Below are positions 35,021 to 43,707 of a DNA stretch of 64,000 nt, piece after piece; the first letter of the stretch is position 1, and every line of letters begins with the position of its first letter. The notes under the pieces were generated by a model that saw only the letters and a program-made list of their open reading frames with translations, was not told the DNA's origin and did no database searches. The position numbers and the translations under genes were made by a program. The DNA lies in contig NZ_JOAP01000001.1 in NCBI RefSeq assembly GCF_000720475.1, positions 248,001-312,000 of the forward strand, in the 5' to 3' direction. This stretch comes from Streptomyces aureocirculatus (GTDB lineage: Bacteria > Actinomycetota > Actinomycetes > Streptomycetales > Streptomycetaceae).

Positions 35021-35253
35021 GGTGGCGGCTCCTCGCGCTGGCCGGGCCCGTTCACCGGCCCCGTCCGCACCACGGTCACAGCCGCCGCCGACAGCGGACC
35101 GACACGCCACGTCGACCGCCGACAACGCACCGACACGCCACGTCGGCCGCCGGACAACGGACGACACCCTGGCCGCACCCACGCCGGGGGCCCACCCCCG
35201 ACGCGGCAGGGTTCACCGGCCAGGGAACCACCGGGGCCCGGACGGATCGGGCG

Positions 35254-36831
35254 TCAGCCGTCCGCCAGGCGCTTCCGCAGCTCCCTCTTGAGGATCTTCC
35301 CGCTGGCGTTGCGCGGCAACGCGTCCACGAACACGACGCGTTTGGGTGCCTTGAAGTGGGCGAGCCGCTCGCGCGCGTGCGCGAGGAGTTCGGCCTCGGT
35401 GACGTCCGCGCCGGGGACGACGACGGCGGTGACGGCCTCGATCCAGCGCTCGTCGGGCAGACCGATCACCGCGGTCTCGGCGACGGCGGGGTGCGTGTAG
35501 AGGGCGTCCTCGACCTGGCGGGACGCCACGAGCACACCCCCGGAGTTGATGACGTCCTTCACGCGGTCGACGACGGTGAAGTAGCCCTCCGCGTCGCGCA
35601 CGGCGAGGTCGCCGGAGTGGAACCAACCGTCGCGGAAGGCCGCCGCGGTCTCCTCAGGCTTGTCCCAATATCCTTCGCACAACTGCGGTGAACGGTAGAC
35701 CACTTCGCCCCTGGTGCCGTCCGGCACCTCCTTGCCGTCCTCGTCGACGACCTTCGCCTCCACGAACAGGACGGGCCGCCCGCAGGAGTCCATGCGGCCC
35801 TCGTGCTCCTCGGGCCCGAGCACGGCGGCGAGCGGGCCGATCTCGCTCTGCCCGAAGCAGTTGTAGAACGCGAGGCCCGGCAGTTGTGCGCGCAGCCGCT
35901 CAAGGACCGGCACCGGCATGATCGAGGCGCCGTAGTACGCCTTGCTCAGGGCGCTCAGGTCGCGCGTCGCGAACTCGGCGTGCTGGGACAGGCCGATCCA
36001 CACGGTGGGCGGCGCGAACAGGCTGTCGGCGCGGCCGGACTCGACCAGGTCGAAGACGGGTTCGGCCGCGGGTGCGTCGAGGATCGTGTTCTCGGCACCC
36101 ACCGCCAGGTACGGCAGCAGGAACACATGCATCTGGGCCGAGTGGTAGAGCGGCAGGGAGTGCAGCGGCCGGTCGGACTCCTTGAGGTCGAGCGCGTGGA
36201 TGGCGCTCACGTACTCGTGGACCAGGGCGCGGTGGGTCATCATCGCGCCCTTGGGCAGAGCCGTCGTACCCGAGGTGTACAGGAGCTGGACGAGGTCCTC
36301 CGCGTCAGGTTCGGGGCCGTCGTACGGGCCGGTGACGGCGAGTCGGCCGAGCAGGCAGTCGTCGGCGTCCCTGAGCGCGAGGACGGAAAGGCCTGCGGGG
36401 AGGTTCCCTGCGACGTCGGGGTCGGCGAGCGCTAAGGCGCTGCCGGACTGCCGGACGATGTACGCGAGGTCGTCGCCGGTCAGGTTCTGGTTCACCGGCA
36501 CGTGCACCAGGCCCGCGCGGGCGCAGGCCAGGAAGCCGATGAGGTAGGCGTCCGAGTTGTGGGCGTAGGCGGCGACGCGGTCACCACGGCGAAGGCCCAG
36601 CGCGCTGAGGACACGGGCGGCGCGCGAGACGGCGTCGTCGAGCTCGGCGTACGTCCAGGAGCGGTCGGCGTAGTGCAGGGCGGTGCGGGCCGGTGCCCGG
36701 CGTGCGCTGCGCCGCAGAACCCCGTCGACCGTGCTCGCCCGCGCTCCCGGGCCCCCCGCGTCCCCCGGCACGCCCCCGCCCGTGTCCGCCGCCGTGCCGC
36801 CATCGTCCCGTATGTCCCGCGCACCCGTCAT
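35254..36831 (-). CDS. Acyl-CoA synthetase with a TTA codon
   Basis: 525 residues. Class I adenylate-forming ligase: LLYTSGTTALPKGAMMTHRA (P-loop), YNCFGQSEIGPLAAVLGPEE, WFHSGDLAVRDAEGYF, DRVKDVINSGGVLVASRQVE and LPRNASGKILKRELRK (catalytic Lys). The substrate is probably a fatty or aryl acid. Leu133 (SALALADP) is encoded by TTA at 36435-36433, the rare codon read only by bldA tRNA in Streptomyces. I noticed no other TTA codon in the genes of this window, so expression may be limited to late growth. ATG 36831, divergent from the acylase. Confidence 0.92.
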   Translation of the reverse strand: MTGARDIRDDGGTAADTGGGVPGDAGGPGARASTVDGVLRRSARRAPARTALHYADRSWTYAELDDAVSRAARVLSALGLRRGDRVAAYAHNSDAYLIGFLACARAGLVHVPVNQNLTGDDLAYIVRQSGSALALADPDVAGNLPAGLSVLALRDADDCLLGRLAVTGPYDGPEPDAEDLVQLLYTSGTTALPKGAMMTHRALVHEYVSAIHALDLKESDRPLHSLPLYHSAQMHVFLLPYLAVGAENTILDAPAAEPVFDLVESGRADSLFAPPTVWIGLSQHAEFATRDLSALSKAYYGASIMPVPVLERLRAQLPGLAFYNCFGQSEIGPLAAVLGPEEHEGRMDSCGRPVLFVEAKVVDEDGKEVPDGTRGEVVYRSPQLCEGYWDKPEETAAAFRDGWFHSGDLAVRDAEGYFTVVDRVKDVINSGGVLVASRQVEDALYTHPAVAETAVIGLPDERWIEAVTAVVVPGADVTEAELLAHARERLAHFKAPKRVVFVDALPRNASGKILKRELRKRLADG

Positions 36832-36974
36832 GGGCGTGATCCTGGGGGCGGCCCCGTGCGCGGGTCAAGGCGCGGTACGAGGGAACGTCATCGGCTCGAC
36901 CGGCCCTCCAGACACAACACATACCGCTTGGTACGCTCCATCGGCCCCTGCTCCCACACCAGTTGCGAGGCACG

Positions 36975-39392
36975 ATGCGCATAAGCACCAGACCTGTCGT
37001 GGCGTTCGGCGCCGCGCTGCTCACCGCCTCGGCCCTGCTCTCGCCCGTGGCGGCGGCGCGGGACGACGCACGACAGGACGACGCCCACCCGTCCGCCCAC
37101 GGCCTGTCCGCCACCGTCCGGTACACCGAGTACGGCATTCCGCACATCCTCGCCGACGACTACGCGGACCTCGGCTTCGGCACCGGCTGGGCGCAGGCCG
37201 CCGACCAGGTGTGCACGCTGGCCGAGGGGTTCGCCACGGTGCGCGGCGAGCGGTCGCGGCACTTCGGCCCCGACGGCGACCCAGGCGGGGAACTGTCGTC
37301 GGCGACCACGAACCTCGCGAGCGACCAGTACTTCCGCGGTGTCCGGGACGCGGGCACCGTCGACCGGCTCCTCGACGAGCCCGCGCCCCGCGGCCCGAGC
37401 CGCGCCGCCAAGGAGTTGATGCGCGGTTTCGCCGCGGGCTACAACGCCTGGCTGAAGCAGAACCGGATCACGGACCCGGCGTGCGCGAAGGCCGCCTGGG
37501 TGCGCCCGGTGTCCGCCCTCGACCAGGCCCGACTCGCCTACGCCGTCTCGGTGCTCGGCGGCGAGGGCCGTGCCGTCGACGGCATCACGGCGGCCCGGCC
37601 CCCGGGCGCCGGTGACAGCCGCCGGGCACCGGATCCGGCCGCCGCGGCACGAGCGGCGCGCGAGCTGACCGCCGCCGAATCCGCCGACATGGGCTCCAAC
37701 GCCGTCGCCTTCAGCGGCCGCACCACGGCGAACGGCCGCGGCCTGCTCCTCGGCAACCCGCACTACCCCTGGCAGGGCGGTCGCCGCTTCTGGCAGTCGC
37801 AGCAGACCATCCCGGGCGAACTCAATGTCTCCGGCGGCTCCCTGCTCGGCACCCCGGTGGTCAACATCGGCTTCAACGGGCACGTGGCCTGGAGCCACAC
37901 GGTCGCGACGGGTGTCCCCTTCAACGTGCACGAGCTGACCCTCGCGCCGGACGACCCGACCGTGTACGTGGTCGACGGCAAGCGCGAACGCATGACGAAG
38001 CGCACGGTGACCGTCCCGGTGCGCGGGGGTGCCCCGGTGGCCCGGACCCAGTGGTGGACGCGCTACGGCCCGGTCGTCACCAAGCTCGGCAACCAGCTCC
38101 CGCTGCCGTGGACGACGAGGACGGCGTACGCCCTCAACGACCCCAACGCCCGCAACCTGCGCGCTGGTGACACCAACCTCCGCTTCGGGCAGGCCCGTTC
38201 GACGGCGGGCATCCTGCGCTCCCTGCGGGACACCCAGGGCCTGCCGTGGGTCAACACCGTCGCCGCCGACCGGCACGGAAACTCCCTCCTCACCCAGTCG
38301 CAGGTGCTGCCCCGCATCACCGACGACCTGGCCGGGCGCTGCTCCACCGCGCTCGGCAGGGCCACGTATCCCGCGGCGGGCGTCGCGGTCCTGGACGGCG
38401 CGCGCCGCGACTGCGCACTCGGTTCGGACAAGGACGCGCTCCAGCGGGGCATCTTCGGCCCTTCCCGGATGCCGACCCTCAAGAACGCCCCGTACGCGGA
38501 GAACTCCAACGACAGCGCCTGGCTGAGCAACGCCGACCGGCCGCTGACCGACTACGAGCGGATCTTCGGCACCGTCGGCACCCCGCGGTCGATGCGCACC
38601 CGCGGCGCGCTCCAGGACGTGGCGGCGATGGCCGACCGCGGCGGGCTGACCGTCGAGGACCTGCAACGCCAGCAGTTCGCGAACCGCGCGCCCGCGGGTG
38701 ACCTGGCCGCGGCGGACGTGGCCCGGGCCTGCGCCGCGCTGCCGTTCGGGGCGGCCCGGACCGGCGACGGCAAGGTCGTCGACGTACGCGAGGCCTGCCC
38801 GGTCATCAAGTCCTGGGACCGCACCATGAACACGTCGAGCAGGGGCGCGCTGCTCTTCGACCGGTTCTGGCGCGCGCTGACCGCCCGGATCCCGGCCGCG
38901 AAGCTGTGGCGGGTGCCGTTCTCCGCCGCGGACCCGGTGCGCACGCCGCACACCCTCGACACCGCGGCCCCCGGCTTCGCGACGGCCCTCGCCGAGGCCG
39001 TGGCGGAGCTCGACGCGGCGGGCATCCCGCTCGACTCGCGCCTGGGCGACCACCAGTTCGTCGTACGCAACGGCAAACGGCTGCCGATCCACGGCGGCAC
39101 CGAGTCCCTCGGCGTCTGGAACAAGATCGAGCCGCGGTGGGACGCGCGGGGCGGCGGCTACACGGAGGTCGCGCACGGATCGAGCCACATCCAGGCCGTC
39201 GGCTGGGACAAGTCGGCGTGCCCGAAGGCCCGCACCCTTCTGACGTACTCCCAGTCGTCGAATCCGAACTCGCCGCACTACCGGGACCAGACCCGACTGT
39301 ACTCGGCCGGGCGCTGGGTGACCTCGCGGTTCTGCGAGAAGGACATCCGCAGTGCACCCGGCCTGAAGGTGGTGAAGGTCCGCCAGCGCTGA
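36975..39392 (+). CDS. Secreted penicillin-acylase family (Ntn) hydrolase
   Basis: 805 residues. Signal peptide of about 27 residues (VAFGAALLTASALLSPVAAA). Alpha subunit: VRYTEYGIPHILADDYADLG. A spacer is followed by autoprocessing at SADMG|SNAVAFSG, where Ser241 becomes the beta-subunit N-terminal nucleophile. Beta subunit motifs are LLLGNPHYPWQGGRRFW and a C-terminal half rich in Asn/Thr strands. Streptomyces relatives include aculeacin A acylase and AhlM, which remove acyl chains from lipopeptides or homoserine lactones. Exported, so it would act outside the cell on amide-linked fatty acyl groups. GAGG lies 5 nt before ATG 36975. Confidence 0.9.
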   Translation: MRISTRPVVAFGAALLTASALLSPVAAARDDARQDDAHPSAHGLSATVRYTEYGIPHILADDYADLGFGTGWAQAADQVCTLAEGFATVRGERSRHFGPDGDPGGELSSATTNLASDQYFRGVRDAGTVDRLLDEPAPRGPSRAAKELMRGFAAGYNAWLKQNRITDPACAKAAWVRPVSALDQARLAYAVSVLGGEGRAVDGITAARPPGAGDSRRAPDPAAAARAARELTAAESADMGSNAVAFSGRTTANGRGLLLGNPHYPWQGGRRFWQSQQTIPGELNVSGGSLLGTPVVNIGFNGHVAWSHTVATGVPFNVHELTLAPDDPTVYVVDGKRERMTKRTVTVPVRGGAPVARTQWWTRYGPVVTKLGNQLPLPWTTRTAYALNDPNARNLRAGDTNLRFGQARSTAGILRSLRDTQGLPWVNTVAADRHGNSLLTQSQVLPRITDDLAGRCSTALGRATYPAAGVAVLDGARRDCALGSDKDALQRGIFGPSRMPTLKNAPYAENSNDSAWLSNADRPLTDYERIFGTVGTPRSMRTRGALQDVAAMADRGGLTVEDLQRQQFANRAPAGDLAAADVARACAALPFGAARTGDGKVVDVREACPVIKSWDRTMNTSSRGALLFDRFWRALTARIPAAKLWRVPFSAADPVRTPHTLDTAAPGFATALAEAVAELDAAGIPLDSRLGDHQFVVRNGKRLPIHGGTESLGVWNKIEPRWDARGGGYTEVAHGSSHIQAVGWDKSACPKARTLLTYSQSSNPNSPHYRDQTRLYSAGRWVTSRFCEKDIRSAPGLKVVKVRQR

Positions 39393-39416
39393 CCGCCGCG
39401 AGGGGCGGGGGCGGTG

Positions 39417-41084
39417 TCACACGGCCCGTTCCCGCCCCTCCCAGTACGGCTCCCGCAGCCGCCGCTTGTACAGCTTGCCGTTCGGGTCGCGCGGCATGGA
39501 GGCGATGAAGTCGACACTTTGGGGCCGCTTGTAGCGGGCGAGCAGATGTTCGCAGTGGCGAAGGATTTCGGCGGCGAGCGTATCGTCCGCGACATGCCCT
39601 TCGGCGGCCTCCACGACGGCCTTGACCTCCTCGCCCCAGTCGTCGTGCGGCACGCCGAACACGGCGGCGTCCGCGACCGCGGGATGGCTGAGCAGGACCG
39701 ACTCGATCTCGGCCGGGTAGATGTTGACGCCGCCCGAGATGATCATGTCGATCTTGCGGTCGCGCAGGAACAGACAGCCGTCCTCGTCCAGGTAGCCGAG
39801 GTCCCCGACCGTGAAGAAGTCCCCGACGCGGTTCCGCTCCGTCTTCGACGCGTCCTTGTGGTACGAGAAGCCGCCGGTGCTCATCTTCATGTAGACGGTG
39901 CCGAGTTCACCGGGCGGCAGCCGGTGCCCGTCGTCGTCGAAGACGGCCAGCTCACTGATCGGCCACGCCCTGCCGACCGTACCTGGCTTCTTCAGCCACT
40001 CCCGCGCCGTGGCGAACGCGCCACCGCCCTCGCTGGCCGCGTAGTACTCCTCGACGCACTCGCCCCACCACTCGATCATCGCCCGCTTCACATGGTCGGG
40101 ACAGGGCGCCGCCCCGTGGATGGCGTGCCGCATCGACGACACGTCGTACGCGCCCCTGGTCTCCTCGGGCAGGGCGAGCAGACGGTGGAACTGGGTGGGG
40201 ACCATGTGGGTGTGGGTGCACGCGTGCCGGTCGATCAGCCGGAGCATGTCCTCGGGCGTCCATTTGTCCATGAGGACGAGCCGGTGGCCGATATGCAGGG
40301 ACGCGCCCGCGAACTGGAGGACGGCGGTGTGGTAGAGCGGCGAACACACCAGGTGGACATTGTCGTCGAAGGGCTTGATGCCGAAGATGCCGAGGAAGCC
40401 GCCCAGAGGGGACTCCTCGGGCAGCCTGCCGGGCAGCGGGCGCCGGATGCCGCGGGGCCGCCCGGTGGTGCCCGACGTGTAGTTCATCACCCAGCCGAGG
40501 GTGCGCTCGGCAGGCGCCGAATCCAACTGTCCGGCGACGAGTTCGGCGTACGGACGAAAGCCCGGCACGTCGCCCACCGCATAGCGCCGGCGCACGGGCA
40601 GCCGCGCCTCGTCGGCCGCCGCGGACGCCGCGGCGCCGAACCGCTCGTGCGCCACCAGGGCCTTCGCGCCCGAGTCGGCCACGATCCACGCGATCTCAGG
40701 ACCCACCAGATGATGGTTGACCGGTACGAGGTAGAAACCGGCCTGCGTGGCGGCGAGGTAGGCGGCGAAGAACTCCACACCGTTGGGCAGCACGACGGCG
40801 AACGCGTCGCCGCGATCGAGGCCTGCCGCGCGCAGCCCGTGCACGAGCCGGTTGGCGGCGGCGTGCAGTTGTCCGGCCGTCCACTCCTCGCCGTCGGGGG
40901 CGACGAGGACGGCGCGCCCGGGGTCTGCGGCGGCCTGGGCCCAGAACCCGACGGGCGGCCCGGCGTTCGCGGCCTGGCCCCCGCCGGACGCCACCCCGTG
41001 CACGCCCTGCCCCGCGCCACCCACTCCCCCCTCCCCGGCACCTTGCCCCGCGTCCTGCGCCACTCCTTGCTCCGGGGTGCTCAT
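39417..41084 (-). CDS. Long-chain/bile-acid-type acyl-CoA synthetase
   Basis: 555 residues. Motifs: WVMNYTSGTTGRPRGIRRP (P-loop), EYYAASEGGGAFAT, FFTVGDLGYLDEDGCLFL, DRKIDMIISGGVNIYPAEIE and PNGKLYKRRL (A10 Lys). The RRP after the P-loop and the PMRHAIHGAAPCP-like stretch resemble actinobacterial FadD enzymes that act on bulky acids, such as steroid side chains. A Gly/Gln-rich N-terminal tail of 40 residues is low-complexity. ATG 41084 begins 15 bp after the nitronate monooxygenase stop, so the two form an operon. It converges with the acylase gene with a 24-bp gap. Confidence 0.9.
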   Translation of the reverse strand: MSTPEQGVAQDAGQGAGEGGVGGAGQGVHGVASGGGQAANAGPPVGFWAQAAADPGRAVLVAPDGEEWTAGQLHAAANRLVHGLRAAGLDRGDAFAVVLPNGVEFFAAYLAATQAGFYLVPVNHHLVGPEIAWIVADSGAKALVAHERFGAAASAAADEARLPVRRRYAVGDVPGFRPYAELVAGQLDSAPAERTLGWVMNYTSGTTGRPRGIRRPLPGRLPEESPLGGFLGIFGIKPFDDNVHLVCSPLYHTAVLQFAGASLHIGHRLVLMDKWTPEDMLRLIDRHACTHTHMVPTQFHRLLALPEETRGAYDVSSMRHAIHGAAPCPDHVKRAMIEWWGECVEEYYAASEGGGAFATAREWLKKPGTVGRAWPISELAVFDDDGHRLPPGELGTVYMKMSTGGFSYHKDASKTERNRVGDFFTVGDLGYLDEDGCLFLRDRKIDMIISGGVNIYPAEIESVLLSHPAVADAAVFGVPHDDWGEEVKAVVEAAEGHVADDTLAAEILRHCEHLLARYKRPQSVDFIASMPRDPNGKLYKRRLREPYWEGRERAV

Positions 41085-41099
41085 GGGTCTCCGGTCTCC

Positions 41100-42218
41100 T
41101 CAGGCTCGTCCTGCGATGCGGTTCATCCGGTCGACGGCGCGCTCGAAGCCGCGGGTGAGGTCGTCGAACACGGCCCGCACGCTGCGTTCGCTGCGCATCC
41201 GGCCCACGATCTGCCCGACGGGCGTGCCGAGCAGCGGCTCCACCTCGTACCTCTGGATGCGGGACACGGCCTCGGCGACGAGCAGCCCCTGCAGCGGCAT
41301 CGGCAGCGTCCCCGGCCCCGCGGGGTCGTCCCACGCGTCGGTCCACTCGGTCCGCAGTTGGCGGGCGGGTTTGCCCGTCAGCGCGCGGGAGCGGACCGTG
41401 TCGCCGGACTCCGCCGCGAGCAGCTTCCGCGTCAGCGCGGGTGAGTGCAGGTCGGCCTCCGTCGTGGTGAGCCAGACCGATCCGAGCCACACGCCCTGCG
41501 CGCCGAGCGCGAAGGCAGCGGCGACCTGCTCTCCGCTGCCGATGCCGCCCGCGGCCAGGACGGGCAACGGTGCGACGGCCTCGGTGACCTCGGGCGTGAG
41601 CACCATGGAGGCGATCTCCCCGGTGTGCCCTCCGGCCTCGTATCCCTGCGCGACGACGATGTCGATACCGGCGTCGGCGTGCTTGCGGGCGTGCCGGGCG
41701 CTGCCCGCGAGGGCGGCCACGAGGACGCCGTGGTCGTGGGCGCGGGCGACGACGTCGGCGGGCGGCGAGCCGAGCGCGTTGGCGAGCAGCTTGATGGGGT
41801 AGCCGAAGGCGACGTCGAGCTGACCGCGCGCCACCTGCTCCAGCCACCCGGTGATGCGCCAGCCGGACGCCTCGCCGTCGGCGAGCGCGGGCACCCCGTG
41901 CTTGGCCAGGGTCTCCTCGACGAACCGCCGGTGCCCTTCGGGGATCATCGCCTCCACATCGGCCTCGGTCAGCCTCCGGCCCTCCGGGGCCTCGGCCTTC
42001 TTGGCGGGCATCACGACGTCGAGGCCGTACGGGCGCCCGTCCACGTGCTGCTGCATCCAGTCGAGGTCGCGCGCGAGGTCGTCGGGCGCGGTGTAGCGGA
42101 CCGCGCCGAGCACACCGAGCCCGCCCGCCCTGCTGATCGCGGCGGCCACCGCGGGGAACGGCGTGAAGCCGAAGACGGCGTACTCGATCCCGAGTTGCTT
42201 GCTCAGCTCCGTCTGCAT
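41100..42218 (-). CDS. Nitronate monooxygenase-like FMN enzyme
   Basis: 372 residues. NMO/2-nitropropane dioxygenase family TIM barrel: VFGFTPFPAVAAAISRAGGL, VAQGYEAGGHTGEIASM (catalytic His) and PVLAAGGIGSGEQVAAAFAL (FMN phosphate site), GAQGVWLGS. It oxidises nitronates such as propionate-3-nitronate, or has another FMN role; members near acyl-CoA genes are often of unclear substrate. ATG 42218 (MQTELSKQLGI) is chosen. Upstream lies a pair of TetR-like palindromes shared with the divergent FAD monooxygenase. Confidence 0.88.
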   Translation of the reverse strand: MQTELSKQLGIEYAVFGFTPFPAVAAAISRAGGLGVLGAVRYTAPDDLARDLDWMQQHVDGRPYGLDVVMPAKKAEAPEGRRLTEADVEAMIPEGHRRFVEETLAKHGVPALADGEASGWRITGWLEQVARGQLDVAFGYPIKLLANALGSPPADVVARAHDHGVLVAALAGSARHARKHADAGIDIVVAQGYEAGGHTGEIASMVLTPEVTEAVAPLPVLAAGGIGSGEQVAAAFALGAQGVWLGSVWLTTTEADLHSPALTRKLLAAESGDTVRSRALTGKPARQLRTEWTDAWDDPAGPGTLPMPLQGLLVAEAVSRIQRYEVEPLLGTPVGQIVGRMRSERSVRAVFDDLTRGFERAVDRMNRIAGRA

Positions 42219-42261
42219 GGGCGCAGGATGCCGCAGCACCCCGAACGAAGGAAGCCTCTTG

Positions 42262-42322
42262 CTGACGCCTCGTCAGATTCATCGCACCTAACCGGTCGGT
42301 CAAAGCACTGACCGATCGGTTA
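42262..42322. promoter_or_regulatory. Two operators between NMO and FAD monooxygenase genes
   Basis: Site 1, CTGACG-CCT-CGTCAG (42262-42276), is a perfect inverted repeat with a 3-bp centre. Site 2, TAACCGGTCGGTCA (42289-42302) with TGACCGATCGGTTA (42309-42322), has 14-bp arms with one mismatch and 6-bp spacing. Both forms are typical of TetR-family dimers. The nearest TetR gene is at 45100-45777. Confidence 0.7.
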
Positions 42323-42399
42323 GAGTCGCTTCGTCAGAGGGGGACGGACCCGACAGCCGCACCCCTCTGGAACCATAGACACAAGGGGAAGTGGCACAC

Positions 42400-43707
42400 A
42401 TGGAGCACACGGCAAACACAGCGAAGACGACAGGCACGACGGACAACGAGCCAAAGACGGAAGGCACCACCTGTTGCGTGGTGGGAGGCGGCCCCGCGGG
42501 GATGATGCTGGGGCTGTTGCTCGCCAGGGCCGGTGTCCGGGTCACCGTCCTGGAGAAGCACGCGGACTTCCTGCGCGACTTCCGGGGCGACACGGTGCAC
42601 CCGTCGACGCTGCGGCTCCTCGACGAGCTGGGCCTCGGCGAGCGGTTCGCCCGGTTGCCCGCGCACCGTCTGACGGAGATGCGGATGCATGTCGAGGGTG
42701 AGACGTTCGTGGCCGCCGACCTCAGCCGCGTACCCGGTCGCCACAAGTACATCGCGATGGTCCCGCAGTGGGACTTCCTCGACCTGCTCGCGACCGCGGC
42801 CGCCGAGGAGCCGTCGTTCACGCTGCGGATGCGGACGGCGGTGACGGGGCTGCGCACCGACGCGGCGGGCCGGGTCACAGGTGTGACGTACACCGACGAA
42901 CACGGCAGCCCCGGCGAGCTCGCCGCCGACCTGACCGTGGCCTGCGACGGCCGGGACTCCGTGGTGCGCGCGGCGGCCGGACTGACGCCCGAGCCCTTCG
43001 AGGTGCCGATGGACGTCTGGCAGGTCCGCGCCCCCGTACCGGACGACGACACCAGGCGCGGCCGCGTGTTCCTGAGCATCCGTGACGGTCAGGTGGCGGC
43101 GACGATGGACCGGGGCGACTACTACCAGACGTCCTACCTCATCAAGAAGGGGACGGACGCGCAGTTGCGCGCCCACGGCATCGACTGGTTCCGCGACCGC
43201 CTTGCCGGTCTGCTCGGATGGGACCGACAGCCCCTGGCCGCGATCGAGTCCTGGGACGACGTGAAGCTCCTGGACGTCACGATGGGCAGGCTGCGCCGCT
43301 GGTACCGGGACGGGCTGCTGTGCATCGGCGATGCCGCGCACACGATGTCGCCGGTGGGCGGGGTCGGCGTCAATCTGGCGGTGCAGGACGCGGTCGCGGC
43401 GGCCCGCTACCTGGCGGAGCCGCTGCGCCGGGGCCACGTCGACACGGCGCGGCTGCGCCGGGTACAACGGCGCCGCCACTTTCCCGCGGCGTTCACACAG
43501 AAGTCCCAACTGGCCGAGCACGAGGCACTGTTGCGACCCGCGCTCGACGGAACGCTGGTCCCCGGCCGACTGCCCCTGCCGCTCCGGCTCCTGCGCGGAC
43601 TGCCGCCGCTGCGCATGGTGGCCGGGTACGTGGGCGGGGTGGGGCTGCGGCCGGAACACGCGCCCGCGTTCGCGCGGCGACCTGACCGCCCGCTGCGGAT
43701 CAGGTGA
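42400..43707 (+). CDS. FAD-dependent monooxygenase (PHBH fold)
   Basis: About 435 residues. Group A flavoprotein hydroxylase: CCVVGGGPAGMMLGLLLARAG (GxGxxG), VACDGRDSVVRAAAGL (DG motif) and LLCIGDAAHTMSPVGGVGVN (GD motif). It hydroxylates aromatic or other small substrates with NAD(P)H and O2. AAGGGG lies 11 nt before ATG 42400; GTG 42391 is an alternative. Its last 8 bp overlap the convergent M20 gene. TetR-type operators lie upstream. Confidence 0.9.
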   Translation: MEHTANTAKTTGTTDNEPKTEGTTCCVVGGGPAGMMLGLLLARAGVRVTVLEKHADFLRDFRGDTVHPSTLRLLDELGLGERFARLPAHRLTEMRMHVEGETFVAADLSRVPGRHKYIAMVPQWDFLDLLATAAAEEPSFTLRMRTAVTGLRTDAAGRVTGVTYTDEHGSPGELAADLTVACDGRDSVVRAAAGLTPEPFEVPMDVWQVRAPVPDDDTRRGRVFLSIRDGQVAATMDRGDYYQTSYLIKKGTDAQLRAHGIDWFRDRLAGLLGWDRQPLAAIESWDDVKLLDVTMGRLRRWYRDGLLCIGDAAHTMSPVGGVGVNLAVQDAVAAARYLAEPLRRGHVDTARLRRVQRRRHFPAAFTQKSQLAEHEALLRPALDGTLVPGRLPLPLRLLRGLPPLRMVAGYVGGVGLRPEHAPAFARRPDRPLRIR

